Source: Duganella margarita (GTDB lineage Bacteria; Pseudomonadota; Gammaproteobacteria; Burkholderiales; Burkholderiaceae_D). From it: 60,464 nt of DNA. The stretch lies in the NCBI RefSeq assembly GCF_009857535.1, contig NZ_WWCS01000026.1:1-60464 (forward strand), written 5' to 3'. A program made the position numbers and the translations under genes. Every line of letters starts with the position of its first letter. Positions within the stretch are counted from its first letter, which is position 1. Below the pieces are notes generated by a model. The model searched no databases, had not been told where the DNA came from, and saw only the letters and a program-made list of their open reading frames with translations. Below, piece by piece: positions 15,566 through 24,686 of the stretch.

Positions 15566-18500
15566 ATGCATTACACCGTAGACGACGTTCGCCATGGCTT
15601 TGATGGCGCCACCTTCAGACGTGGCGCCAGTTATTTCGACAGCGGCATGGTGCAATCCGTGGCGCTGGAAGGTGACGTCCTCAAGGGAAAAGTTGCCGGC
15701 AGTTCAAGCGATTTCTATCAGCAGTCGATTACGCTGGTGCAACGCGAACGTCAGGTGCGCTTCAAAGGCGATTGCACCTGCCCGATGGACTACAACTGCA
15801 AGCATGTGGTGGCGGTGCTGTTGGCCGCCGACAAGGCCGGCTTGAATGCCGGCGACGATGCGGATGCTCCCGCCGACGAATTGCCGTTCGCCATGTCGCA
15901 ATGGTTGGCCAACGTCTCCTATCTGGCCGACTCGGCGCGCCGCCAGCACAGCGTGGGCAAGAACCTGCGCAAGAACGACAGCCGCGCCATTTACGTGTTG
16001 AAACCGCAAGCCGATACCGGCCGCATGCGACTCAACCTGTACAAAGGCAAGATCACCGCTGACGGCGAGATCCGCTCCGCCACCGGCATTCCCGATCTGC
16101 AAAACTTCCAGCACAAACCGCCGGCCTACTTGCGTTCCGAAGACCGGCCTATCGCCACCATGTTTAGCGGCCTGATGAACGGCATGTGGGGCAGCGGCAC
16201 GCTGGATGTGGCCGTTGACGGCGTGGCGGCCTTCCTGCAATCGACCTCCGAATCCGGCGTGCTGTACCTGGCGACCGACAACGACGCGCTGCGCGGCCGC
16301 CTGCGGCAATTGCATGCCGGCCCAACGCGCGGCGGCCGCCTGGCCTGGCGCGCGGAAAACGAGCGCCTGCACCTGGGCTGGGCGTTTGATGACGGCATGG
16401 CGATCGACTACCTGCTGCCGAGTACGCCGCCGGCCTATGTCGCCGGCGAATTTATCGGCCAGCTGGACTTGCCCGCCGATCTGACCGTGCTGCCGTTGAC
16501 GCAATGGCTGACGCTGGTTGAACAGGCGCCGGAGCTCTCCACCGCCCAGGCCGCATCGCTGGCCGAGGAGTTGCTGGCCGCCGGCCTGGAGCGCCTGCTG
16601 CCGCTGCCGCAGACCAAAAGCACCTTGCTGACCGGGCTGAAAGCAACCCCGGTGCTGACCTTGCAAACTAATCCAGGCACCGGCCGGGACGTGGCCTTGC
16701 TGGGATTCGACTATGACGGCCAGCGCGTTGGCGCCGATCCGCGCCTGCAACTGGTCCGCATCAGCAACAGCGCCATCGACACCATCGAGCGACACGCGCA
16801 GGACGAAGTGGCGGCAGCGGCAGCGCTGCAAGCGGCCGGCTTTACGCCCGCGCCGGCCGGCGCGACGCCCGGCACCTTGTATCTGCCTTCCGACCGCGCC
16901 TGGCTGGACTTCGTCAACAACACCGTGCCCGCGCTGCGTCAACAAGGCTGGCGGATCGATCTGCTGCCGGGCTTCCGCTTTGACCTGGCCGGGATTGACG
17001 ACTGGTACGCCAACGTCAATGACGGCGGCGAAGGCTCCGCCAACAACTGGCTGGAGCTGGAGCTGGGCATCGTCGTCAACGGCGCGCCGGTGCCGCTGCT
17101 GCCGGTGCTGCTGCAACTGATCCGCCAGGCGCCGCGCGATTTCGCCCCGGCCGCGCTGGACATTCACGGCGACGACGAAGCGCTGCTGGCGGCCTTGCCC
17201 GACGGCCGGCGCGTGGCGCTGCCGTGGGGCCGCGTCAAGCCGATCCTGCGCACGCTGGGCGAGCTGTACTTCACCGACCGCGTCGGCGACACGCTGCGGA
17301 TGACGCAACTCGACGCCGCCCGCCTGGCCGAACTGGAAACCGGCGCGCAACTGCGCTGGATGGGCGGCGAACGCCTGCGCGCGCTGGGCCGCAAGCTGGC
17401 CGCGTTCGAACAGGTGCAGCCGGTGGCCAGTCCGGCCGGGCTGCAAGCCAGCCTGCGTCAGTATCAGGCCGATGGGCTGGCGTGGATGCAGTTCCTGCGC
17501 GAATACGGCCTGGCCGGCATCCTGGCCGACGACATGGGCCTGGGCAAAACCATTCAGACCCTGAGCCACATCCTGGTGGAAAAAGAAGCTGGCCGCCTGA
17601 CTTCGCCGGCACTGGTGGTAGCGCCGACCAGCCTGATGGCCAACTGGCAGGCGGAAGCGGCGCGCTTCACGCCCGGCCTGCGGGTGCTGGTGCTGACCGG
17701 GCCGGAACGCCTGCAACGCTTCGGCGACATGGCCCAGGCCGACCTGGTGCTGACCTCCTACGCGCTGCTGCCGCGCGACGAGGACGTGCTGCGGCAGCAG
17801 CGCTTCCACCTGCTGATCCTGGACGAGTCGCAGTACGTCAAGAACCACCGCTCCAAGGCGGCGCAGACCGCCGGCCTGCTGAAGGCCAGCCATCGCCTGT
17901 GCCTGACCGGCACGCCGATGCAAAACCACCTGGGCGAACTGTGGGCGCAATTCCACTTCCTCATGCCCGGTTTGCTGGGCGAGGAAAAAACCTTCAACAC
18001 GCAGTTCCGCAAACCGATTGAAAAGCAGGGCGACAACGCGCGCAACGCCTTCCTGATCCGCCGCATCAAGCCCTTCCTGCTGCGGCGGACCAAGGACAAC
18101 GTGGCCAAGGAACTGCCGCCGAAAACCGAAATGGTGCGCATGGTGGAACTGGCCGGCGCCCAGCGCGACCTGTACGAAACCGTGCGGCTGGCGATGGACA
18201 AGAAAGTGCGCGACGAAATCGCCCGCAAAGGCGTGGCGCGCAGCCAGATCGTCATCCTCGACGCGCTGCTCAAGCTGCGCCAGGTGTGCTGCGATCCGCG
18301 CCTGCTGAAAACCGCCACCGGACGCAAGGCTGAGGCCTCGTCGGCCAAGCTGCACGTGCTGCTGGAACTGATCGAGGAGCTGCTGTCCGAAGGCCGCAAG
18401 CTGCTGGTGTTCTCGCAGTTCACCAGCATGCTGGCGCTGATCGAGGAGGCGCTGCGCGAACGCGGCGTGCCGTATGCGCTGCTGACTGGCGACACCACCG

Positions 18501-18856
18501 ACCGCGCGGCGCCGGTGGCGGCTTTCCAGGATGGCCAAGTGCCGGTGTTCCTGGTCAGCCTGAAGGCGGGCGGCGTTGGCCTGAATTTGACGGCGGCCGA
18601 TACCGTCATCCACTACGATCCGTGGTGGAACCCGGCGGTGGAAAATCAGGCCACCGACCGCGCATGGCGCATCGGCCAGGACAAGCCGGTGTTTGTCTAC
18701 CGCCTGATCGCGGCCGGTACGCTGGAGGAAAAAATCCAGCAGCTGCAACGCGCCAAGGCCGGCCTGGCCGACGCCGTGCTGGCCGACGGCGACGCGCAAG
18801 GCTTGCAGATCACGCCAGAAGATCTGCTCAGCGTGTTGTCGACCGGGATTACCTAG
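15566..18856 (+). CDS. SWIM zinc-finger SNF2/RapA-family ATPase
   Basis: The 1096-residue protein has an N-terminal SWIM zinc finger (CTCPMDYNCKHVV, about residues 70-83) and a long middle region typical of bacterial SNF2 proteins. A complete SF2 motor follows: Walker A in LADDMGLGKTIQT near residue 655, the Walker B/DExQ box LDESQYVKNH near 750, and the C-terminal helicase lobe ending with TDRAWRIGQDKPVFVYR near 1030. Such proteins translocate on duplex DNA and displace bound proteins, sometimes RNA polymerase. The gene is long, intact and has host-like composition, so it is probably a core gene and not part of the defence island further right. Confidence 0.93.
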   Translation: MHYTVDDVRHGFDGATFRRGASYFDSGMVQSVALEGDVLKGKVAGSSSDFYQQSITLVQRERQVRFKGDCTCPMDYNCKHVVAVLLAADKAGLNAGDDADAPADELPFAMSQWLANVSYLADSARRQHSVGKNLRKNDSRAIYVLKPQADTGRMRLNLYKGKITADGEIRSATGIPDLQNFQHKPPAYLRSEDRPIATMFSGLMNGMWGSGTLDVAVDGVAAFLQSTSESGVLYLATDNDALRGRLRQLHAGPTRGGRLAWRAENERLHLGWAFDDGMAIDYLLPSTPPAYVAGEFIGQLDLPADLTVLPLTQWLTLVEQAPELSTAQAASLAEELLAAGLERLLPLPQTKSTLLTGLKATPVLTLQTNPGTGRDVALLGFDYDGQRVGADPRLQLVRISNSAIDTIERHAQDEVAAAAALQAAGFTPAPAGATPGTLYLPSDRAWLDFVNNTVPALRQQGWRIDLLPGFRFDLAGIDDWYANVNDGGEGSANNWLELELGIVVNGAPVPLLPVLLQLIRQAPRDFAPAALDIHGDDEALLAALPDGRRVALPWGRVKPILRTLGELYFTDRVGDTLRMTQLDAARLAELETGAQLRWMGGERLRALGRKLAAFEQVQPVASPAGLQASLRQYQADGLAWMQFLREYGLAGILADDMGLGKTIQTLSHILVEKEAGRLTSPALVVAPTSLMANWQAEAARFTPGLRVLVLTGPERLQRFGDMAQADLVLTSYALLPRDEDVLRQQRFHLLILDESQYVKNHRSKAAQTAGLLKASHRLCLTGTPMQNHLGELWAQFHFLMPGLLGEEKTFNTQFRKPIEKQGDNARNAFLIRRIKPFLLRRTKDNVAKELPPKTEMVRMVELAGAQRDLYETVRLAMDKKVRDEIARKGVARSQIVILDALLKLRQVCCDPRLLKTATGRKAEASSAKLHVLLELIEELLSEGRKLLVFSQFTSMLALIEEALRERGVPYALLTGDTTDRAAPVAAFQDGQVPVFLVSLKAGGVGLNLTAADTVIHYDPWWNPAVENQATDRAWRIGQDKPVFVYRLIAAGTLEEKIQQLQRAKAGLADAVLADGDAQGLQITPEDLLSVLSTGIT

Positions 18857-18944
18857 CGGCTTGTGTTTTCTCAAGGAGAACGGATTCGCCCCGTGACATG
18901 ATCGGCAACCTGGGCAGTCCGGATGGTCGGGCGCCCATCTTGCG

Positions 18945-20789
18945 ATGGACGTCACGATGGAAAAACTGCTGCCCTACTACGAACGCGAATTAAGCATGCT
19001 GCGGCGCGCCGGCGCCGAGTTTGCGGGGCGCTATCCCAAGCTGGCGGGCAGCCTGCAAGTGCGCGGCGAAAGCTGCGCCGATCCCCATGTGGAACGGCTG
19101 ATCCAGGCCTCCGCCTTCCTCAACGCGCGCGTGGGCAAGCTGCTGGACGATGGCTACGCTTCCTTCACCGATGCGCTGCTTGGCATGCTGTATCCGCACT
19201 ATTTGCGGCCGATTCCTTCCTGCTCCATCGCCCGCATCGACTACAGCGGCGCCAGGGCCAATGAAGTCAGCACCACCAGCGTACTGCCGCGCGGCGCGGC
19301 GATGAAATCGCTGGGGCAGGGTGCATTGCTGTGCCGCTTCCGCACTGTCTACGATGTGACGCTGGCGCCGGTCAGCATCAGCGGGGCGGGCTTTGAACCT
19401 TATCCGCAGATTCCTGCCAGCTTGCCGCTACCTCCGGGCGCCGGCTGCGCCATCAGCATCCGCATCGCCACCACTGCCGCCGGGCGCGCACTGGCGGCGC
19501 TGGACGTCTCCACGTTGCGCGTGTATCTCGACGGTGAAGCCTCGCTGCGCGCCAGCCTGCGTGACGCCATGTTCATGCATACCGCCTGCGCCTGCGTGGC
19601 AGCGGACGGCCATTGGCGCATGTTGAACCGCGTGCCCCTCACTCCCGTCGGCCTGGCGGCCGAAGAAGCACTGCTGCCGGCCGCTCCATCCGAACATGCT
19701 GCCTACCGGCTGCTGAGCGAATACTTTGCCTTCCCCGAAAAGTTCGACTTCGTCGACATCGACCTCGCTGCGCTGACCGCTGCCGCGCCAGAAGGCTGCA
19801 CCGAGCTGACATTGCGCCTGCTGCTGCGCGACGTGCGTCCGGACACGCCAGCCGCCCGCATCCTCCGCACACTAAGCGCGGACAACCTGCTACTGAGCTG
19901 CACACCTGTCATCAACCTGTTCTCCCAGCCTGCCACGCCGATCCGCATCACCCACACGGCTAGCAGCTATCCGCTGATGGTGGATGGCATAACGGGCAGC
20001 GCTTGCGACATCTACAGCATCGACAGCGTGCAGGTGGTGCGCAAGACCGAGGATGGCAACGCGGTGACCGACTTCTTCCCCTACTACTCGCTGCGCCACG
20101 GCGAGGCGGAAAGCCGCAAGGGCCACTACTGGCTGGCGCAGCGCGAAGAGCTGATGGCGGCGGGCCACGAATATTCGCTCACACTCGTTGACCGCGACTT
20201 CTCGCCCGTGCAGGCGGACGACGGCACGGCCTCCGTGCGCCTCACCTGCACCAACCGCGATCTGCCGCATGGCTTGCAATACGGCCGCGCCAGCGGCGAC
20301 CTGAATACCGAAAGCGCCATCGGCAACCTCCCCATCCGCCTGCTGCAGCGGCCGACTTTGTCGTATCGCCTGGCGAATGACGCGCGCCGTCAATGGGGAC
20401 TGATCGCGCATCTGGCGCTGAACCACCGATCGCTGACGCAGGAAGGTCTGCCGGCGCTGACCGCCATGCTGCGACTGTACGCGCAGCAGGACAGCAGCGT
20501 ATCGCAACGGCTGATCGATGGTGTGACGGCGCTATCGAATCATCCCGCCACGGCGTGGATACGGCAGGCGCAGGGCAATGCCTACCTGCGCGGTATCGAG
20601 GTGCATGTATCGCTGGATGAAGAAGCGTATGCGGGCGTGGGCATTCACGCCTTCGCGCAGATTCTGGACCAGCTGTTTGCGCTGCATGTGCATCTGAACA
20701 GCTTTACGCGACTGGTGGTGCTGTCGCACGTGAGCGGAAAGGAGTTGCTGCGATGCCCACCTCGCAACGGCGCACTGACGCTGGCGTGA
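18945..20789 (+). CDS. tssF: Type VI secretion baseplate subunit TssF
   Basis: The 614-residue protein opens with MEKLLPYYERELSMLRRAGAEFAGRYPKLAG, the standard TssF (VasA/ImpG) start, and continues with the family region VERLIQASAFLNARVGKLLDDGY and LLGMLYPHYLRPIPSC. TssF forms a wedge of the cytoplasmic T6SS baseplate with TssG, TssE and TssK. The start at 18945 or four codons later is uncertain because neither has a clear ribosome site. It overlaps tssG by 37 bases. TssA, B, C, E, H, J, K, L and M are not in the window, so this is a detached piece of a T6SS locus. Confidence 0.95.
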   Translation: MDVTMEKLLPYYERELSMLRRAGAEFAGRYPKLAGSLQVRGESCADPHVERLIQASAFLNARVGKLLDDGYASFTDALLGMLYPHYLRPIPSCSIARIDYSGARANEVSTTSVLPRGAAMKSLGQGALLCRFRTVYDVTLAPVSISGAGFEPYPQIPASLPLPPGAGCAISIRIATTAAGRALAALDVSTLRVYLDGEASLRASLRDAMFMHTACACVAADGHWRMLNRVPLTPVGLAAEEALLPAAPSEHAAYRLLSEYFAFPEKFDFVDIDLAALTAAAPEGCTELTLRLLLRDVRPDTPAARILRTLSADNLLLSCTPVINLFSQPATPIRITHTASSYPLMVDGITGSACDIYSIDSVQVVRKTEDGNAVTDFFPYYSLRHGEAESRKGHYWLAQREELMAAGHEYSLTLVDRDFSPVQADDGTASVRLTCTNRDLPHGLQYGRASGDLNTESAIGNLPIRLLQRPTLSYRLANDARRQWGLIAHLALNHRSLTQEGLPALTAMLRLYAQQDSSVSQRLIDGVTALSNHPATAWIRQAQGNAYLRGIEVHVSLDEEAYAGVGIHAFAQILDQLFALHVHLNSFTRLVVLSHVSGKELLRCPPRNGALTLA

Positions 20790-21691
20790 TCGGCCAGCTG
20801 CTGGCGACACCGCAGTGCTACGCCTTCTTCCAGGCGGTGCGGCTGGTGGAGCAGTGGCGGCCGGGCAGCGCGCGCTTCCGCAACCGGCTGGCGATGCGCT
20901 TCGCGCCGAGCGATATCGAGAACATCAGCGCCGATGACGATGGCGTGCGGATTACGCCGGCGTTCATCGGCATGCTGGGCAACCAGGGCATGCTGCCGCT
21001 GCATTACTCGGAACGCATCGCGCGGCATGAGAAGGATCACAACGACGGCGGGCCACGGGCATTTCTGGATCTGCTGTCGCATCGGCCGGTGCAGATGCTG
21101 TATCAGGCGTGGACGCGGCGGCGGCCGGAATGCATGGAAGATGAATTCCTCGACATGCTGAATGCGCTAGCCGGAAAACAGATCAGCGACGAAATCGTCG
21201 ACCGCGAAACGCTGGCCTTCTACGCAATGCAGATACGCAGCCGCACGCTGTCTGCACCGCTGCTGGCGGGGATGTACACGGAATACTTCGGCGTGTCGGT
21301 CGCGGTGGAGCAGCTGGTCGGCCGATGGAGCGCACTGCCGGCCGGCGACCAGGCACAGTTGGGCCGCGCAAATGTGGATCTGGGCGGTGGCGTGATGCTC
21401 GGTGGTCGCATCTACAACTGCGATGCGCGCGTCCGTCTGCATATCGGGCCACTGGACAAGACCCGCTACGAGCGCTTCCTGCCCGGTCACACCAGCGCGC
21501 GGCACCTGCAAGCGATGCTGGAACTGCACTGCGGCGTGGGCATGACGTGGGAAGTGCATCTGATCCAGCATGCACAGGACATGCGCGGCGTGCGGCTTGA
21601 CGCCAATAGCCGCTTGGGCGTGAACGCCAGGCTGCTGAGCCGACCCGCCACGCAGGATCACGATGAGTTGATGTATCTGCTGCATACCTAA
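20753..21691 (+). CDS. tssG: Type VI secretion baseplate subunit TssG
   Basis: The 312-residue protein matches TssG (VasB/ImpH): LLATPQCYAFFQAVRLVEQW at the start, then VRITPAFIGMLGNQGMLPLHYSERIA and FLDLLSHRPVQMLYQAWTRRRPE. TssG binds TssF in the baseplate wedge that docks on the membrane complex and holds the VgrG spike. The long overlap with tssF points to translational coupling. Nine bases separate it from vgrG, so tssF-tssG-vgrG form one transcription unit. Confidence 0.95.
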   Translation: MPTSQRRTDAGVIGQLLATPQCYAFFQAVRLVEQWRPGSARFRNRLAMRFAPSDIENISADDDGVRITPAFIGMLGNQGMLPLHYSERIARHEKDHNDGGPRAFLDLLSHRPVQMLYQAWTRRRPECMEDEFLDMLNALAGKQISDEIVDRETLAFYAMQIRSRTLSAPLLAGMYTEYFGVSVAVEQLVGRWSALPAGDQAQLGRANVDLGGGVMLGGRIYNCDARVRLHIGPLDKTRYERFLPGHTSARHLQAMLELHCGVGMTWEVHLIQHAQDMRGVRLDANSRLGVNARLLSRPATQDHDELMYLLHT

Positions 21692-21700
21692 GGAGCGACT

Positions 21701-24661
21701 GTGGAAAGCGACAGCGATTTTTTCAGCTTCATGACGGCGGCCAAGGAGCTGGTCACCGATAACCGGCCGTTGCGGCTGCGGCTGGATCTGCCCGGCGGAT
21801 TCAATGACGACATGCTGCTGCCGCAGCGCGTGTTTGGTTCGGAGAGCATCTGCGGCGGGATTGAATACCGCGTGCTGTGCGTATCGGCCAATGCGCAACT
21901 ACCGCTGAAGAAGATGATCGCCGTGGCGGCCCAACTGGATTTCGTCACCGATCGCGGCGACTTGCGCAGCGTGTGCGGCATCGTCACCGAAGCCAGTTCG
22001 GGCGACAGCGATGGCGGCCTGGCCAGCTACCAGCTGGTGCTGCGCGATGCGCTGGCGATACTGGAAAAGCGCACCAACACCCGCGTGTTTCGCAGTATGG
22101 ACGAAGTGGAAATCGTCCAGCGCATCCTCGATGAATGGCGGCAGAAAAGCCCAGTGCTCGGTATCTGCTTCAACCACGAGAAGGATGAGGCCTTCGACCT
22201 GCGTACCTATCCCAAGCGCGAATTCACCATGCAGCACAACGAGTCAGATGCGGCCTTTATCCGCCGCCTGCTCAAACGGCGCGGCATCGGCTGGTACATC
22301 CGCGCCGGCGAGATGATGCACACGCTGGTGTTGTTTAACAATGCCGACAGCCTGCGTCAGAACGCCGCCGGCACCATTCGCTACCACCGCGACGCCGCTA
22401 CAGAAGAACGCGACACCATCACCGCCTGGAGCGCGGTGCGCAGCCTGCAGCCCGGCACGGTCACGCGGTATAGCTGGGATTACATGAATCCGCAGGGCAG
22501 GGACTTCATGCTGGTGTCGACTAACAGCAGCAACAACCAAGGCGTCAACGGCAACGAGCTGGCCGCCACGCTGGACGATTACCAGATCTTGCCACCGCAC
22601 GCCGGCGACGACAACGAAGACCTGTTCAACCTCGGTCAGCTGCGCATGAAACGGCACGACTACGAATCCAAATGCTTCCATGGCGAAGGCAGCGTGCGCG
22701 ATTTGTGCGCTGGCGAATACTTCACGCTGGCCGAGCATCCGGAAGTGGACCAGCACGACCCTGCGGAACGCGACTTCATCGTCACCGATTTACAGGTGAC
22801 GGCGCAAAACAACCTGCCGAAAGCATTAGCCACGCGTGTGGAACGCCTGTTCGCCCGTAGCCGCTGGATGCACGGCGCCAGCGATGTGCAAATGCAGCGC
22901 GATGTCGTCGATAAAGTGGCCAGCGGCCCGTTACGTATGCACATCCAGTTCACGGCCGTTCGTCGTGGCGTGAGCATTGTTCCCGCCTTCGACCCGCGCG
23001 TGGACGTGCCACAAGCGCAAATGCAAAGCGCCATCGTGGTCGGCCCGGAAGGCGAAGAAGTCCACTGCGACCAACTAGGTCGCGTAAAAATTCGCTTCCC
23101 CGGCACCCGCCCGGAAGACCACGAAGAAGCCGCCGGCGCTGGTGCCTCCGATACCACTACCGACTCGGCCTGGGTGCGTGTCGCCTCCAACTGGGCAGGC
23201 AACGGACCCGGTGCACAGCAACAATGCGGCACGATCGGCCTGCCCCGCGTTGGTTCAGAAGTGTTAGTTACCTTCCTCGGCGGTGACCCGGACAAGCCGG
23301 TGATCGTCGCCCAACTCTACAACCAAGGTGGTGCCCCAGCTGCACTGAGTAGTGCAGGCGACTTACCGGGGAACCGCTACCTCTCTGGAATCAAGAGTCG
23401 CGAAATTAACGGTGGTCGAGCAAACCAGCTACGGCTGGATGACACCGAGGGACAAATCAGCGCGCAGTTGGTGAGCGCCCATGGTGACTCACAAATCAAT
23501 TTGGGCTTCATCGTCCAAGACAGATCTAATGGTAATGCCAGTCCACGTGGCGAAGGTTGGGAGTTGGCTAGTAGTGCTTGGGGTGTAGCTCGCGCGAACA
23601 AAGGAATGCTCATCACTACTGAGAGCCGATATCCAGGAGCATCGCCAATCAAGGACTTGGGAGAAACCGTACAACGACTAAATGCCGCTCAAGGCCAGCA
23701 TGAAACTCTGGCGAAACTCGCTCAAGGCGCCAAGGCACAGGACGCCGAGGAACAGGCCAAGGTGGCAGGCATTGTCAAAGCCCAGAACCAAGATATTCAA
23801 GGTGGCACGGCAGGAAAATCCACCCAGCTGCGCAAACCTCACTTGGTGCTTGCAAGCCCTAGCGGTATCGAGACATCAACCAGCGGCACTACCCATATTG
23901 CCAGTGATCAGCACACTGCGCTCACTACGGGGCTGGATCTATCCATCGCCAGCGGCGGCAGCCTGTTTGCCAGCGTCCGACAAGCGTTGAAAATATTTGC
24001 GCACAAAGCAGGTATGCGTCTCGTTGCCGCTGGTGGCGACATTGATGTGCGGGCATTGTCCGACGGCATCAACATCCTGGCTAAACTCAAGATTACCCAG
24101 ACAGCCACCACCATCAACATCAGCGCCAAAGAGGAAGTCGTAATCAATGGCGGCGGAAGCTATGCCAAATTCAGCGGAGGTGGTATCGAGCTGGGTACCA
24201 GCGGGAACCTTGTCTCTCACGCGGCCCAACATCGCCTGGTCGGGCCCAAGACCATGGATATGGCAAACGCGCAGCCGTCTCAGGAGAAGCTCGACGGCGG
24301 CGGAACATTTCATTTGAACAGCCATCCAGCTGCCAGCGGGCGTGCCAACGGCGGCTTGCCCTACAAGCTCTTTAAAGACGGTGCACTGGCGGATGAAGGG
24401 ACTTTCGATGACAACGGCAATATGACCTTCAAGCACGATCTGGACAAGGAATCTGACTACCATCTGGAACTACCCAATGGCACCCGCTTTTCCATCCCCT
24501 CTAATACGCATGAGGAACAGCATGAGCTCAGTTCTGGGATTGGATATCACGGCTACGTAAATGAGGGAGGCTCCCTGAACGACGAACATGCTTCACTGGA
24601 GCAAAGCCGCCTTCTATCCAATCCTGCCATGAGCGGCGATGACGAATCGCCAGACAAATAA
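21701..24661 (+). CDS. vgrG: VgrG spike protein with DUF2345 domain and C-terminal extension
   Basis: The 986-residue protein starts at GTG 21701 behind an AAGGAG site. Residues 1 to about 500 form the gp27/gp5-like VgrG core (RPLRLRLDLPGGF, then EGEEVHCDQLGRVKIRFPGTRPED and a WAGNGPGAQQ segment with VLVTFLGGDPDKPV). Residues about 720-860 are the DUF2345 beta-helix extension (GGSLFASVRQALKIFAHKAGMRLVAAGGDIDV onward). A final ~110 residues (GGGTFHLNSHPAASGRANGG to the end) are not part of the core fold and resemble cargo-adaptor tails. Base composition falls after about 23.37 kb, so the tail, effector and immunity genes look exchanged. It presumably loads the phospholipase-like effector encoded next. 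Confidence 0.94.
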   Translation: MESDSDFFSFMTAAKELVTDNRPLRLRLDLPGGFNDDMLLPQRVFGSESICGGIEYRVLCVSANAQLPLKKMIAVAAQLDFVTDRGDLRSVCGIVTEASSGDSDGGLASYQLVLRDALAILEKRTNTRVFRSMDEVEIVQRILDEWRQKSPVLGICFNHEKDEAFDLRTYPKREFTMQHNESDAAFIRRLLKRRGIGWYIRAGEMMHTLVLFNNADSLRQNAAGTIRYHRDAATEERDTITAWSAVRSLQPGTVTRYSWDYMNPQGRDFMLVSTNSSNNQGVNGNELAATLDDYQILPPHAGDDNEDLFNLGQLRMKRHDYESKCFHGEGSVRDLCAGEYFTLAEHPEVDQHDPAERDFIVTDLQVTAQNNLPKALATRVERLFARSRWMHGASDVQMQRDVVDKVASGPLRMHIQFTAVRRGVSIVPAFDPRVDVPQAQMQSAIVVGPEGEEVHCDQLGRVKIRFPGTRPEDHEEAAGAGASDTTTDSAWVRVASNWAGNGPGAQQQCGTIGLPRVGSEVLVTFLGGDPDKPVIVAQLYNQGGAPAALSSAGDLPGNRYLSGIKSREINGGRANQLRLDDTEGQISAQLVSAHGDSQINLGFIVQDRSNGNASPRGEGWELASSAWGVARANKGMLITTESRYPGASPIKDLGETVQRLNAAQGQHETLAKLAQGAKAQDAEEQAKVAGIVKAQNQDIQGGTAGKSTQLRKPHLVLASPSGIETSTSGTTHIASDQHTALTTGLDLSIASGGSLFASVRQALKIFAHKAGMRLVAAGGDIDVRALSDGINILAKLKITQTATTINISAKEEVVINGGGSYAKFSGGGIELGTSGNLVSHAAQHRLVGPKTMDMANAQPSQEKLDGGGTFHLNSHPAASGRANGGLPYKLFKDGALADEGTFDDNGNMTFKHDLDKESDYHLELPNGTRFSIPSNTHEEQHELSSGIGYHGYVNEGGSLNDEHASLEQSRLLSNPAMSGDDESPDK

Positions 24662-24686
24662 TTTTTCGCTTGAAAGGACAGGTGCT

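Noticed and set aside
15704..18955. A 1083-codon minus-strand frame opposite the SNF2 gene
   Set aside because: Gln/Arg/His-rich shadow of the helicase gene, with no recognisable motif.
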